DNA of 40,956 nucleotides from an uncultured Flavobacteriaceae bacterium (GCA_947489085.1 CANLCJ010000036.1:1-40956); one strand, 5' to 3'; positions 16,824 through 28,078 are shown, counted from the stretch's first letter. Notes: generated by a model from the sequence alone, not told the origin. Numbers and translations: made by a program.

Positions 16824-17207
16824 ATGAAAAAAATAATACAGACAAAAAATGCACCTGCCCCATTGGGCCCATACAACCAAGCAATATTAACAGGAAGCAC
16901 ACTGTATATTTCTGGACAAATTGCTATAGAACCAATCTCTGGAGATTTAATATCGACTTCTATAGAAGCTGAAACGCTACAGGTCATGAAAAATTTAGAA
17001 GCCGTTTTACAAGCTGCAAACTTAACATTTAATGACGTTGTAAAGTCTTCTATTTTTATTAAAAACATGAACGATTTTACTAGCATAAACGAAGTTTATG
17101 GGCGTTTCTTTAATGAGGCCACTGCTCCTGCTAGAGAAACTGTAGAAGTCTCTAAACTCCCAAAAAATGTAAATATTGAAATTAGCATGATTGCTACTAC
17201 AGCATAG
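16824..17207 (+). CDS. ridA: RidA family reactive intermediate deaminase
   Basis: A cytoplasmic 127-residue enzyme of the YjgF/YER057c/UK114 family that hydrolyses 2-aminoacrylate and other enamine/imine products of threonine and serine dehydratases. The family signature is complete: APAPLGPYNQAI near the N-terminus, LYISGQIA, the arginine of APARETVEV (R105 in E. coli) and the glutamate of VNIEISMIA (E120 in E. coli). These two residues hold the substrate carboxylate and the catalytic water. Length is exact for the family. It follows the unknown gene by about 160 nt and is convergent with the histidine kinase. No exact -7 box is seen upstream. Confidence 0.93.
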   Translation: MKKIIQTKNAPAPLGPYNQAILTGSTLYISGQIAIEPISGDLISTSIEAETLQVMKNLEAVLQAANLTFNDVVKSSIFIKNMNDFTSINEVYGRFFNEATAPARETVEVSKLPKNVNIEISMIATTA

Positions 17208-17357
17208 TTATAGCCATTTTGCATTATATTTACTGCGAAATACTAAGTAGATATGTTTTATTTTAAATTAACTTCTTAGTCTTAACACCTTGAATTTAAA
17301 TTGCAAGGCTATAAATATGTTTTTAGCATTTGTACGCTAGCTAATAGTTGGTTTTGG

Positions 17358-18785
17358 TTATGTACTTTGTGTGTTTAAAGCGTATTTTTGCAATACCGCC
17401 TTCAGCTTTTTATTATCAATAGGTTTTGCTAAAAACGCATCTACGCCAGAACGTCTTGCGTTTTCAATATCTTCTTGAAAAGCACTAGCAGATACTGCTA
17501 TAATGGGTATAGCCTTCTGAGCATATTTGTCGGATTTCTTTATAATTTTAGTAGCATCATAACCATTCATCTCCGGCATGTAAATATCCATAAATATCAT
17601 GTCGAAATCCTTTTTCTTATATAAATCTATAGCTTCCAATCCATTTGTAGCAAATGTACAGTAAGCACCTTGTTGTTTCAGTAGAAACTCGATAACCTTT
17701 TGGTTCATCTTGTTGTCTTCTGCCACTAAAACTTCAAACCTGTAGTTCAAGCTATGCAGTAATTTAGGTTTTAGTTTAGAAGGTTCTGCCTTAAGGTTTA
17801 ATGTTTTTTGTAGCTGTAAGGTAAAATAAAATGTAGAACCTTCATTTTCCTTACTTTCAATTTTAAGCTCTCCTCCTAGTAATTCTACTATTTTTTTGGT
17901 TACAGAAAGTCCAATACCAGAACCTCTATAATGCTTTACAGAGGTAACCTCTCGTTCTTCTATAGGGCTAAACGCATGTTCTAAATCAAAATTACTCATA
18001 CCTACCCCAGTATCTTTAATGTAGAACGTTACAATTTGGTAATCGTCTTGAGTTACTGTGTTATCTATAGTAACCTCTATTTTACCATTATTTGTAAACT
18101 TAATAGCATTGTTAATCAAGTTGACTAATATCTGCTGTATTTTACCAATATCTCCTAACACAAGGAAATTGTGCTTTCTATCTCCAACAAATTTATACTC
18201 AAACTTTAAACCTTTCTCCCACGCTTGATATTCAAAAACTTTAAACAGTTTTAATAAATCTTTCTCTAGGTTTATAGTTTCTAGATCCAGTTTTACGTCG
18301 TCACTAATACCTTTAGAATTGTTGAGAATCATATTGATTAGCAACAGTAAATGCTCAGAAGAGTATTCTGCAATCTCAATTTGAGCACTTTGGTCTATGT
18401 CTAAACTCGAGTTTTTAAGCATACGAATCATCCCTAATATGGTACTTAAAGGAATACGTATTTCATGACTCATATTTGCGATATAAACCGACTTATGGTC
18501 TGAGGTTTGTTTTACCCTTTGAAGTTCAAACTCTAGCTCTGTAATCTTATTATTAAGAAAAGACTCAATAACATCGTTTTCAAGTTGCGTCCAGACTGTG
18601 TATAACGCTATTATAGTTATAAACACTAATATGGCATATATTAGAAGAGAAAAAGTCTGGTAATAATTGGTATCCCCAGAAAGGTCTTTACCAATAAAAA
18701 ATAGAATTCCTAAAACTAGGAGTCCTACAAACAAACCAGTAGCCCAAATAAAAAAGCCTTTTTTAGTTTTTGGCGGAAAAATCAT
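17358..18785 (-). CDS. Hybrid sensor histidine kinase/response regulator
   Basis: Domains in order: two membrane helices (about 11-31 and 44-64) with only a 12-residue loop between them, so no periplasmic sensor; a short coiled linker; HisKA with H107 in MSHEIRIPL (the usual T is I); HATPase_c with N box LVNLINNAIKF (about 220-230), G1 box DTGVGMS (258-264) and G2 box GSGIGLSV (288-295); and a receiver domain (about 351-470) with acidic E356/D357, phospho-acceptor D400 (FMDIYMP) and K454 (FLAKP). A phosphorelay to a separate HPt protein or DNA-binding regulator is expected, but none is encoded here. The signal is unknown and may be sensed in the membrane. The gene stands alone. Confidence 0.92.
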   Translation of the reverse strand: MIFPPKTKKGFFIWATGLFVGLLVLGILFFIGKDLSGDTNYYQTFSLLIYAILVFITIIALYTVWTQLENDVIESFLNNKITELEFELQRVKQTSDHKSVYIANMSHEIRIPLSTILGMIRMLKNSSLDIDQSAQIEIAEYSSEHLLLLINMILNNSKGISDDVKLDLETINLEKDLLKLFKVFEYQAWEKGLKFEYKFVGDRKHNFLVLGDIGKIQQILVNLINNAIKFTNNGKIEVTIDNTVTQDDYQIVTFYIKDTGVGMSNFDLEHAFSPIEEREVTSVKHYRGSGIGLSVTKKIVELLGGELKIESKENEGSTFYFTLQLQKTLNLKAEPSKLKPKLLHSLNYRFEVLVAEDNKMNQKVIEFLLKQQGAYCTFATNGLEAIDLYKKKDFDMIFMDIYMPEMNGYDATKIIKKSDKYAQKAIPIIAVSASAFQEDIENARRSGVDAFLAKPIDNKKLKAVLQKYALNTQST

Positions 18786-18958
18786 GTATAAATTTTAGAA
18801 AAATTAAATATACAAAACAATATTAGTTTTTTTTTATTAAAACCTGTCCTCTTTCAACTAAGAGTGCTAAAAAAACTTCAAAAAAACATTTTTGAAAGAA
18901 AAGTATTCAACTCTTTTCGATTACAACTGCTTTTAAACTCATTTTACAGGTTAAAATT

Positions 18959-18982
18959 AACACTAAAAATAGATTTAGTGTT
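18959..18982. promoter_or_regulatory. Perfect inverted repeat upstream of guaC, candidate operator
   Basis: AACACTAAA (18959-18967) and TTTAGTGTT (18974-18982) are perfect 9-nt arms around AATAGA. The repeat sits immediately upstream of an exact -7 box (18993-19000), covering the region where the -33 element would be. That placement suits a repressor or activator site better than a terminator, because only a short T-run follows. Confidence 0.45.
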
Positions 18983-18992
18983 TTAAAAAAAT

Positions 18993-19000
18993 TATTTTTG
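18993..19000 (+). promoter_or_regulatory. Candidate -7 box for guaC
   Basis: TATTTTTG is an exact TAnnTTTG match. Transcription would start near 19007 and give a leader of about 18 nt. It overlaps a possible TTG start codon (18998), which argues for the ATG at 19025 as the true start. Confidence 0.4.
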
Positions 19001-19024
19001 AGAAGTAACCAGCACCTCCAAACC

Positions 19025-20065
19025 ATGCGCATAGAATACGATATAAAATTAGGATTTAAAGATGTAATGATTCGCCCTAAACGCTCTACGTTAAAAAGTA
19101 GAAAAGAAGTTAACCTAGAACGCGAATTCAAGTTTTTACATAGTACACATAAATGGTCTGGAATCCCCATAATGGCTGCAAATATGGATACTGTTGGCAC
19201 TTTTGAAATGGCTCTGGCCTTGTCCAAACAAAATATTTTTTCAGCCATTCATAAACACTATACCAATGCACAGTGGCATACTTTTTTAACTACAGCACCT
19301 AAAGATATTTCTAACTATATCGCTGTTAGCACTGGTATTAGTACTAAAGATGCCCAAAAACTCTCTGAAATACTTACAGCACACCCTGAGCTAAAGTTTA
19401 TTTGTATTGATGTTGCCAATGGATACTCAGAATACTTTGCAGATTTTGTAAAACAAACCCGAATGGCTTATCCAGATAAAGTTATTATTGCTGGTAATGT
19501 GGTTACAGGAGAGATGGTAGAAGAATTATTATTATCTGGAGCAGACATTATAAAAGTTGGTATTGGTCCTGGTTCTGTGTGTACCACGCGTGTAAAAACA
19601 GGTGTAGGTTACCCCCAATTGTCTGCAATTATAGAATGTGCAGATGCGGCACATGGTTTAGGAGGGCAAATTATTAGCGATGGCGGCTGTGCCATTCCTG
19701 GAGACATTGCTAAAGCTTTTGGGGCTGGAGCAGATTTCGTTATGCTAGGCGGTATGCTTGCTGGACACGACGAAAGCGGTGGCGAACGTATAGAGAAAGA
19801 CGGAAAATTATACAAAAAATTCTATGGCATGAGTTCTACAACTGCCATGGATAAACATTCTGGAGGTGTTGCCAATTATAGGGCTAGCGAAGGTAAATCC
19901 GTAGAGGTACTTTACAAAGGTGCTGTAAATACTACTATTTTAGATATTTTAGGCGGCTTAAGGAGTGCCTGTACCTATGTTGGTGCTGCACGACTTAAAG
20001 AACTCACTAAACGCACCACATTCATTAGAGTTGCCGAACAAGAAAACACAGTATACTCAAAATAA
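19025..20065 (+). CDS. guaC: GMP reductase
   Basis: A cytoplasmic NADPH-dependent enzyme that deaminates GMP to IMP, returning guanine nucleotides to the adenine branch. The sequence opens [21 protein letters not shown], very like E. coli GuaC. That fixes the start at the ATG 19025 rather than the in-frame TTG at 18998. The catalytic cysteine is C186 in GPGSVCTTR. The [24 protein letters not shown] phosphate-binding segment and KFYGMSS flap follow. The 346-residue length matches the family. GMP reductase, not IMP dehydrogenase, is supported by the absence of a CBS pair and the close N-terminal match. The upstream palindrome may respond to purine supply. Confidence 0.95.
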   Translation: MRIEYDIKLGFKDVMIRPKRSTLKSRKEVNLEREFKFLHSTHKWSGIPIMAANMDTVGTFEMALALSKQNIFSAIHKHYTNAQWHTFLTTAPKDISNYIAVSTGISTKDAQKLSEILTAHPELKFICIDVANGYSEYFADFVKQTRMAYPDKVIIAGNVVTGEMVEELLLSGADIIKVGIGPGSVCTTRVKTGVGYPQLSAIIECADAAHGLGGQIISDGGCAIPGDIAKAFGAGADFVMLGGMLAGHDESGGERIEKDGKLYKKFYGMSSTTAMDKHSGGVANYRASEGKSVEVLYKGAVNTTILDILGGLRSACTYVGAARLKELTKRTTFIRVAEQENTVYSK

Positions 20066-20485
20066 AATAAAAAATTATCTACAGATTCTTTATATAAACA
20101 ACTACAAATTAAGCTACTGCTTGTAAAGCTTCTATACCTCAAATTAACTCTTAGTACGCTAATCTTACCTCTTTTACCTAAAAACTTGGGGCAACTGCCT
20201 AATTTCAAATAGAACACCCCCGATAACGGCTAGTTTTGCCCTAATTAAAAGCACTATTGTAAAATACATGTGCTCTAAAACAGTACTATTTAATTGTACT
20301 CAAAGCCTAATTTAAACATTAAAATAAACACATGAGTTGATGATAGGGTCTTGTAAGCCAGAACAATAATAAAACGCTACTAAAATAATTGCAAGTTATA
20401 AATTGCCATCTGCTTTACAAATTCTCTCACTAGCCGTTCTCGGCTCTATTTCATCTCTTTAATTGTTATTTAAACACAACTAATT
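20066..20485. other. Long leader region upstream of the secreted protease
   Basis: This 420-nt stretch holds no ORF that I accept. An exact -7 box TAGTTTTG occurs at 20231-20238; if it is used, the protease mRNA would have a leader of about 240 nt. A 9-nt inverted repeat, AACGGCTAG (20225-20233) and CTAGCCGTT (20430-20438), brackets most of that leader. The second arm continues as a small hairpin AGCCG-TTCT-CGGCT. A terminator for guaC is not evident. Confidence 0.4.
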
Positions 20486-22858
20486 ATGACACAAAAACAA
20501 TGCACTCTATTAACAATTTTACTTGCACTTTTGTTAGTAATACCATTACACGCACAACAAGCATCTTTAGAAAAACCCTCTAGTTTAAGGTGTATGGGAC
20601 TAGAAAAAATAACAGATCTTAGCAAGATCCCAAAGGCTTTAGAACAGCAATGGGTAGTAAATGAAGGCTATATTTCTATAATGGCACGTCCACATTCGGC
20701 CGCAGGTACTGAAGCCTTACGTGCAGAACTTATAACGCTAGGTCTTAAAGACATTAAAACAAAAACATTTGGACTAATTTCTGGATTTTTGCCAATAGAA
20801 CAGCTTCCAAAATTAGAAGCCTGTCGTTATTTAAAAGCTGCAATGCCTACCTTGCGAAATACAACAAGTGTAGGACGTGCAGAAAATCAAGCTGCTAGTG
20901 CATTCTTCTCAGACCATATTAGCGAAAAGTTAGGCCTTGACGGTAAAGGCATTAGAATTGGTATCATTTCAGACACTTACAACAAACTAGGTGGTGCAGC
21001 GCAATCTGTACTGGACGGCGATTTGCCTGGAACAGGTAACCCTAATGGATTTACTAAAGAGGTTGTTGTACTTCGAGAATCTGTAGTAAGAGGTATTGAC
21101 GAAGGCAGAGCGATGGCAGAGCTTATTCATGATATTGCACCAGCCGCAGAACTCTATTTTTATGGTGCCTTAGATGGTATTTTAGAAATGGAAAGCGCTG
21201 TACTGGCACTTGCTGAAGCGGGTTGCGATATTATTGTAGACGATTTACTCTCTAATTCGGCACCCATTTACCAAGACGGTATTGTAGCTCAAGCTGTAGA
21301 CAAAGTCACTGCAGATGGTGTCGCCTACTTTTCGGCTGCTGGGAATTTTGGTAAAACTGCTTTCGAATCTGAATATAGATTTGAACTTGTAGACAATGAG
21401 TCTAAACAGGTATTTAGGTACCTCTCTGGAAATACCGATAGGTTATTTTTAATCCGAAGAGGGATTCAACTGTCTGTAGAATTGCATTGGGATGATTTTT
21501 CCATATTTGGTAGTGGTAGACAACCTGAAGGCGACTTAGACATAGAACTGATAAATGAAGCAACGGGTGAACTATTAGCGTCTAGTACAGAAAGTAATTT
21601 TGATACTGGTGTGCCTTTAGAAAGGATATCCTACCAAAATTTAACAGGTGAAGACCTTTTTGCATTACTCGTTATTACAAGACGAGACGGCGTTAATCCA
21701 GAACGCATTACTTATTTTTTAGGAGGTGATATCGTTTTTCTAAGAAAAGGCGATATAGAAGCAGTGGATGAAGGTTTTAACGGTACAATTTATGGCCATA
21801 GAGCTGCAGAAGGTGCTATAACCTTAGCTGCAATGAATTATACACTCTCACCAGAATTTGGAGGTACACCTCGTATAGAAGACTTTTCCTCTTATGGCGG
21901 TTTGCCTAAAATACGTAACAGTAAAGGCGAGCGTATGCCCTTAGAAATAAGACAAAAACCAGAGTTGACAGCTCCAGATGCTGTTAACACCTCCTTTTTT
22001 GGCTTCCAGGATCCTGAATCAGATGGTTTCAATAATTTCTTTGGTACTTCTGCCGCAGCGCCAAATGCTGCTGCTGTAGCTGCCTTAATGCTTCAAGTCA
22101 ACCCCGATTTAACACCACAAGACATTAAATCTATCCTTATAGAATCTGCTTTAGATATGGATGATCCTATTACTGAAATTTTCGATACTGGATTTGACTT
22201 CGCCTCTGGTTACGGCTTATTACAAGCTGATAAAGCCATAGCCATAGCTAATGGCAAACCTCTTGTGTATAGAGTTGAAATGATAGATGCGGACACCGAT
22301 ACGCTCGTAGAAATTATTGAGGACGATGAGGCGATCGATTTTTCTGAAGTGACCTCTAATGTCGACATTCGTTTTCTAAGTACAAATACAAAAGTGTTAA
22401 CTTCTTTTTTACGAGACGATGCCCTTACTTTTATCACCAATTTTAGCGATACACAACCTTTTTTAGCCGTGGATGCAGCTAATAGCTTTAACGAATCTTG
22501 GTTACCAGATACTGCCAATTACAACTTAAAATGGTTGGCTTTAGATGGCGAAAGTTCTAAAGATCAAGATGCAATTAACTTCAGCATTACCAACTCTAAT
22601 TTAAATACCGCTATAAACGCTACCGCAATAGCGCCACTTAAAGTATTTCCCAATCCAACGACAAGCCAATCTATAGTGCATATTAAAGGCACACGAACAC
22701 CTATTGTAAGTTCAAAATTATTCAATCAATTAGGTTTAGAAGTCGCTCAAGGACAAGGCAACACGCTTAAAATTAAAAAAATACCTAAAGGCATTTATGT
22801 GCTTATTGCAGAAGATACCAAAGGCCACACACACAATTGTAAAATGAGCATAGAATAA
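20486..22858 (+). CDS. Secreted subtilase-fold serine protease with T9SS tail, unusual triad
   Basis: Signal peptide 1-23 (LHA-QQ). The propeptide-like region is about 30-145. The catalytic domain spans about 150-590 with the aspartate in GIISDTYN (D163) and the serine in FFGTSAAAP (S522). The oxyanion asparagine is in SAAGNFG (N287). The usual HGTHVAG histidine motif is absent; at its place the sequence reads DEGRAMAELIHDIAP, so E206 aligns with the catalytic histidine, as in the sedolisin (S53) family. H215 is the nearest histidine. An insertion of about 145 residues (292-436, beta-rich) splits the domain before GHRAAEGAITLAA. A spacer and a T9SS tail (KVFPNPTTSQ ... KGIYVLIAED) close the protein. 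It should be exported and act outside the cell. A terminator follows. Confidence 0.85.
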   Translation: MTQKQCTLLTILLALLLVIPLHAQQASLEKPSSLRCMGLEKITDLSKIPKALEQQWVVNEGYISIMARPHSAAGTEALRAELITLGLKDIKTKTFGLISGFLPIEQLPKLEACRYLKAAMPTLRNTTSVGRAENQAASAFFSDHISEKLGLDGKGIRIGIISDTYNKLGGAAQSVLDGDLPGTGNPNGFTKEVVVLRESVVRGIDEGRAMAELIHDIAPAAELYFYGALDGILEMESAVLALAEAGCDIIVDDLLSNSAPIYQDGIVAQAVDKVTADGVAYFSAAGNFGKTAFESEYRFELVDNESKQVFRYLSGNTDRLFLIRRGIQLSVELHWDDFSIFGSGRQPEGDLDIELINEATGELLASSTESNFDTGVPLERISYQNLTGEDLFALLVITRRDGVNPERITYFLGGDIVFLRKGDIEAVDEGFNGTIYGHRAAEGAITLAAMNYTLSPEFGGTPRIEDFSSYGGLPKIRNSKGERMPLEIRQKPELTAPDAVNTSFFGFQDPESDGFNNFFGTSAAAPNAAAVAALMLQVNPDLTPQDIKSILIESALDMDDPITEIFDTGFDFASGYGLLQADKAIAIANGKPLVYRVEMIDADTDTLVEIIEDDEAIDFSEVTSNVDIRFLSTNTKVLTSFLRDDALTFITNFSDTQPFLAVDAANSFNESWLPDTANYNLKWLALDGESSKDQDAINFSITNSNLNTAINATAIAPLKVFPNPTTSQSIVHIKGTRTPIVSSKLFNQLGLEVAQGQGNTLKIKKIPKGIYVLIAEDTKGHTHNCKMSIE

Positions 22859-22880
22859 ATAGTTTATTTTCTAACTTAAG

Positions 22881-22923
22881 AACAGCAGAATAGCCATTTA
22901 CTGGTATTCTGCTGTTTTGTTTT
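22881..22923 (+). terminator. Intrinsic terminator after the protease gene
   Basis: AACAGCAGAATA (22881-22892) pairs perfectly with TATTCTGCTGTT (22905-22916); an inner CCA/TGG extends the stem with one bulged G. A T-rich tract follows. Confidence 0.8.
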
Positions 22924-23107
22924 CTAGGTGTATGTAACACTTTTAAGCCTCCACTTACAAAAGCAAGTACGTTTAGAGTCAGCCCACATTTAAAAAAGTA
23001 TACTTTAAAGTTTATAAGTGTCATTAAAATTAGCATACATTAGTGCTTAAGATTTTTGGTTATCGCTTTAAAAATCTGCGACGTCAACTAAACACTACAC
23101 CTATTAT

Positions 23108-23878
23108 ATGTCTCATAAAATAAACAGTACGCTACTACACCTAAGTACAGCATCACTAATTGCTATCCTATTTTTACAATGCAATACTAAAAAAAACCAA
23201 GAAACACCGTCTGTTAGCACAACTGTATTGCACCCTAAAACGATCCCCTTTGAAAGTCATTACCCTTCTGGTGCACTTAAAACCAAAGGACAGTTAGTGG
23301 GAACATTAAAAACAGGAAAATGGATGTCTTATTATGAAAGCGGTGCTATTTATACCGTAGAGCATTACGATAATGGTAAACGACATGGCTATTATAAAAG
23401 TGATTATTCTGGTGAACTATTTATGGAAGGTGTTTTTACAAATGGTGAAAAGACAGGTATATGGAAAAGCGCTTTTAAAACAAATAACCAATTAAAATAT
23501 TTAAAAGTATATGATAGTTTAAGTAACGCTACAGGTACTTGGAAAAGCTATTACGATTCTGGAGAATTAAATGATGTAGAGCAGTACACAAACGGTAAAA
23601 GACATGGCAAACAAACTGAATACTATAAAAACGGTAACATTTCTAAAACAGGATCGTTTCATAAAGGTAAAGCCAATGGTGTCTGGCTACACTATTTTGA
23701 CGATGGCCATTTGGCCTGTGAAAAAACATTTGTAAATGGTGTAGAATCTGGCTTATACACATCTTATCATAAGAATGGTAAGCGCCATAAAACAGGTATG
23801 AAACAACAATTTAAAAAAACAGGGACTTGGACAACTTATAACAACAAGGGTAAGCTTATTAAAACTGAAACCTATTAA
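23108..23878 (+). CDS. Lipoprotein with MORN-type (YwqK-like) repeats
   Basis: A signal peptide with lipobox LFLQC places the lipidated cysteine at about residue 29. The rest is a run of about seven MORN_2-like repeats, each around Y-x-S/N-G-x(5)-G-x-F/Y-x-x-G-x-x-x-G-x-W. Examples are YPSGALKTKG, YESGAIYTVEHY, YYDSGELNDVEQY, YYKNGNISKTG and YHKNGKRHKTG. Databases often call such proteins the antitoxin component YwqK, but a toxin partner is not present and the lipoprotein signal points to an envelope role. The function is unknown; the repeats may form an extended beta sheet for binding. It is convergent with the ABC ATPase gene, 10 nt apart. Confidence 0.82.
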   Translation: MSHKINSTLLHLSTASLIAILFLQCNTKKNQETPSVSTTVLHPKTIPFESHYPSGALKTKGQLVGTLKTGKWMSYYESGAIYTVEHYDNGKRHGYYKSDYSGELFMEGVFTNGEKTGIWKSAFKTNNQLKYLKVYDSLSNATGTWKSYYDSGELNDVEQYTNGKRHGKQTEYYKNGNISKTGSFHKGKANGVWLHYFDDGHLACEKTFVNGVESGLYTSYHKNGKRHKTGMKQQFKKTGTWTTYNNKGKLIKTETY

Positions 23879-23888
23879 ATTTTAAAAA

Positions 23889-25127
23889 TTATGCTAGTGT
23901 TACAGAACCTGTAGATCCGTTTTTACACGGTGTTAAATTGTAATTAAAGTCTGGTGTTATAAATTCTTCTGGACGGTGCGATACATAAATGATAGCAGTC
24001 TTACGTGTTTCAGCAATTTTATTGATAAGTGCTCCAAATAGTTTTGCATCGTAATCATCTAATCCATTTGTAGGTTCATCTAATATTAATAATGCTGGAT
24101 GTTTAACCATAGCTCTGGCAATTAATACTAAGCGTTTATGCCCATTGGATAACAATTGAAAACTGGAATGCGCCAAATGCGACAATTTTAAAAGTGTTAA
24201 CCACGAATTGGCTATTGCCATTTGTGTGTCGGTTGGCACTTGGTAAAGCCCTATAGAGTCTACAAATCCAGATACAATCATACGCAATACAGAATCTTTT
24301 CGCTTAAAGCCTCTTAACATATCTGAGGTGTAAAATCCAATATGCTTTTTAATATCCCATACGGATTCTCCAGAACCTTTTGTTATGCCAAACAAAGTTA
24401 TATCTTGATGGTATCCTTTAGGATTGTCTCCAGATATTAAAGCTAGTAAAGTACTTTTTCCAGAACCATTTGGGCCTATAAGTTGCCAAAATTCGCCTGG
24501 TTGTATTGTCCAGTCGATCGCTTTCAAAATTGGCCGTTCCAAATAACTTACAGACACATTAGTTAATTTAATTAATGGACGTTTTTGTTCTGGAATTTCC
24601 TTATAGGGTTTGGGCAAATCGTTAACAAAATAAATATATAAAGCTTCTAAAGCTATTTTTTTGGATTGAAATGGACAAAGCGCTCTATCTGAAGCTAATT
24701 GATATACCTTTGTAATAAACGGCAAAACATCGCGTATTCTGGTTGTAATTTGTATAATTTGTGTTGTGCTACTCAGCGTGGTAAATTGCCTAATGGTGTT
24801 TTGTTGCGTAGCTGTATCTAAACAATCGAAAACGTTATCTAAAACCAGGTATTTTGGAGCATCTCCAGCCAAGATATGGTTTAGAAGAGCTCGCTTGCGT
24901 TCACCCTCAGAAGATGTTGCTAAACTTCTATTGTTTTTGGTCTTTACTTGAAAGTTTTCATGCTCAAGCTCCTCATTGATGTAGTTATTAAGAGTGACTT
25001 CAGAAAACACAGCCCCTTTAACCTTATACAGTTCTGGGAAAAGAACACCTGTTTCTATCTGCTTTAAGAGTGCTTTTTTATCATCTGTACTTGAGATGTA
25101 TATCGCAGCATGCTGTAATGGCATCAC
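23889..25127 (-). CDS. Twin ABC ATPase, ModF-like, with a degenerate first domain
   Basis: A soluble protein with two nucleotide-binding domains and no membrane segment. Domain 2 (about 188-400) is complete: Walker A GPNGSGKST, signature LLSNGHKR (a variant of LSGGQ), Walker B and glutamate LLILDEPTNGLD, H-switch in YVSHRPEE. Domain 1 (about 1-165) lacks any Walker A. It keeps a signature-like SSEGERKRALL and a Walker B-like YLVLDNVFDCLD, in which the catalytic glutamate is N. So only one site can bind and hydrolyse ATP normally, completed by the signature of the other domain. The best-known relative is ModF of the molybdate locus, but no transporter is adjacent. The gene begins 9 nt after the GlcNAc kinase stop, so the two are co-transcribed. 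Confidence 0.87.
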   Translation of the reverse strand: MMPLQHAAIYISSTDDKKALLKQIETGVLFPELYKVKGAVFSEVTLNNYINEELEHENFQVKTKNNRSLATSSEGERKRALLNHILAGDAPKYLVLDNVFDCLDTATQQNTIRQFTTLSSTTQIIQITTRIRDVLPFITKVYQLASDRALCPFQSKKIALEALYIYFVNDLPKPYKEIPEQKRPLIKLTNVSVSYLERPILKAIDWTIQPGEFWQLIGPNGSGKSTLLALISGDNPKGYHQDITLFGITKGSGESVWDIKKHIGFYTSDMLRGFKRKDSVLRMIVSGFVDSIGLYQVPTDTQMAIANSWLTLLKLSHLAHSSFQLLSNGHKRLVLIARAMVKHPALLILDEPTNGLDDYDAKLFGALINKIAETRKTAIIYVSHRPEEFITPDFNYNLTPCKNGSTGSVTLA

Positions 25128-25136
25128 AAAATGTAC

Positions 25137-25997
25137 TTACAAGTCTTTGGTATGGAAAGGCACTAAACCATCTATAGGTCTGCGTTCAAAATTACCTACT
25201 GTAAAGCCCATTTCTTCTGCGACTTCACGTATTTCTTTTTGTGCAAAAAAGGCAATAGATCCTGCAAAATGTACAGGTACTGTTTCTAGTTCTTCTTTAT
25301 ATTGAAAAATCATGTTTCTGGCAAAAACACGAATGCCTTCTTTAATGAGGTTAATTGTGTATTCAGAGTCTTTTTGTAAAAACATAAACTCTGCAAAACT
25401 TGCCAAGTAGGCATTAGGATTGGGTTGCTTGTAAAGATTGTACTTTATAAAATCTGAATCCATATTGTATTTTGCACCGAAAGCTAGTTTTACATTTTCT
25501 GGCATGCGATTAAAATAATAATCTCTAATAAGTTGCTTGCCGTAATAATTTCCAGACGCATCATCCATTAAGGTATACCCTAAAGAATTAACACGTTGGT
25601 GTAATTGCTCACCATCGTAATAGCTGCAATTAGATCCTGTTCCCATAATACAAACTACTGCTGCTTCTTCGGGCGTATTAATTGTAGCGTATACAGCGGC
25701 CAAAGTATCCTCGTTAACCTCTATAGCTGCATTGGCAAAAATGCCCTCTAAAACAGTTTTTAAAAGCTGTCTCGGTTTTTCTGTTCCGCAACCTGCACCA
25801 TAGAAGAATACATGGGTTACCTTATCGCTATTACTTTTTAGCGCTTTACTTTTCTTAATAATCTTAGTAAGCTTCTTTTCGGTTAAAATTGCAGGGTTAA
25901 GGCCTTTGGTACGGACTTTTTCCATTAATTTATTACCATTGTTATCTACAGCTAACCAGTCTGATTTGGTAGAGCCACTATCCACTATTAAAATCAT
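25137..25997 (-). CDS. N-acetylglucosamine kinase-type BadF/BadG ATPase
   Basis: An ASKHA-fold sugar kinase. The N-terminus MILIVDSGSTKSDW is the phosphate-1 loop, AAVCIMGTGSNCSY is the phosphate-2 loop with the GTGS turn, and LGYTLMDDASGNYYGKQLI follows; HFAGSIAFFAQ is the adenosine loop. Bacteroidota homologues phosphorylate N-acetylglucosamine to the 6-phosphate during amino-sugar recycling or chitin use. The frame extends to an ATG at 26024, but that codon lies inside the stem of the gap terminator, so I place the start at 25997 (286 residues). It lies downstream of gap and pfkA in the same direction and shares a transcript with the ABC ATPase after it. Exact sugar specificity is inferred. 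Confidence 0.85.
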   Translation of the reverse strand: MILIVDSGSTKSDWLAVDNNGNKLMEKVRTKGLNPAILTEKKLTKIIKKSKALKSNSDKVTHVFFYGAGCGTEKPRQLLKTVLEGIFANAAIEVNEDTLAAVYATINTPEEAAVVCIMGTGSNCSYYDGEQLHQRVNSLGYTLMDDASGNYYGKQLIRDYYFNRMPENVKLAFGAKYNMDSDFIKYNLYKQPNPNAYLASFAEFMFLQKDSEYTINLIKEGIRVFARNMIFQYKEELETVPVHFAGSIAFFAQKEIREVAEEMGFTVGNFERRPIDGLVPFHTKDL

Positions 25998-26011
25998 AAG
26001 TTGAAAAGTAT

Positions 26012-26053
26012 AAAAAAACTCCATAATGCTTTTAGAAAAAGCACTATGGAGTT
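26012..26053 (-). terminator. Strong intrinsic terminator after gap
   Basis: On the minus strand the arms AACTCCATAGTGCTTTT and AAAAGCATTATGGAGTT pair over 17 positions with one mismatch around a 3-nt loop and are followed by seven T residues. It begins 16 nt after the gap stop codon and separates the glycolytic pair from the GlcNAc kinase gene. Confidence 0.85.
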
Positions 26054-26069
26054 GATATGTTATTATATA

Positions 26070-28078
<2,009 letters not shown>

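Noticed and set aside
20225-20438. Inverted repeat AACGGCTAG / CTAGCCGTT spanning the protease leader
   Set aside because: Arms are only 9 nt and nearly 200 nt apart, so a chance match is quite possible; no flanking target duplication or transposase suggests a mobile element.
23108-23878. MORN-repeat protein as a toxin-antitoxin component
   Set aside because: It has a lipoprotein signal and no toxin gene nearby; the YwqK antitoxin label on such repeats is not supported by this context.
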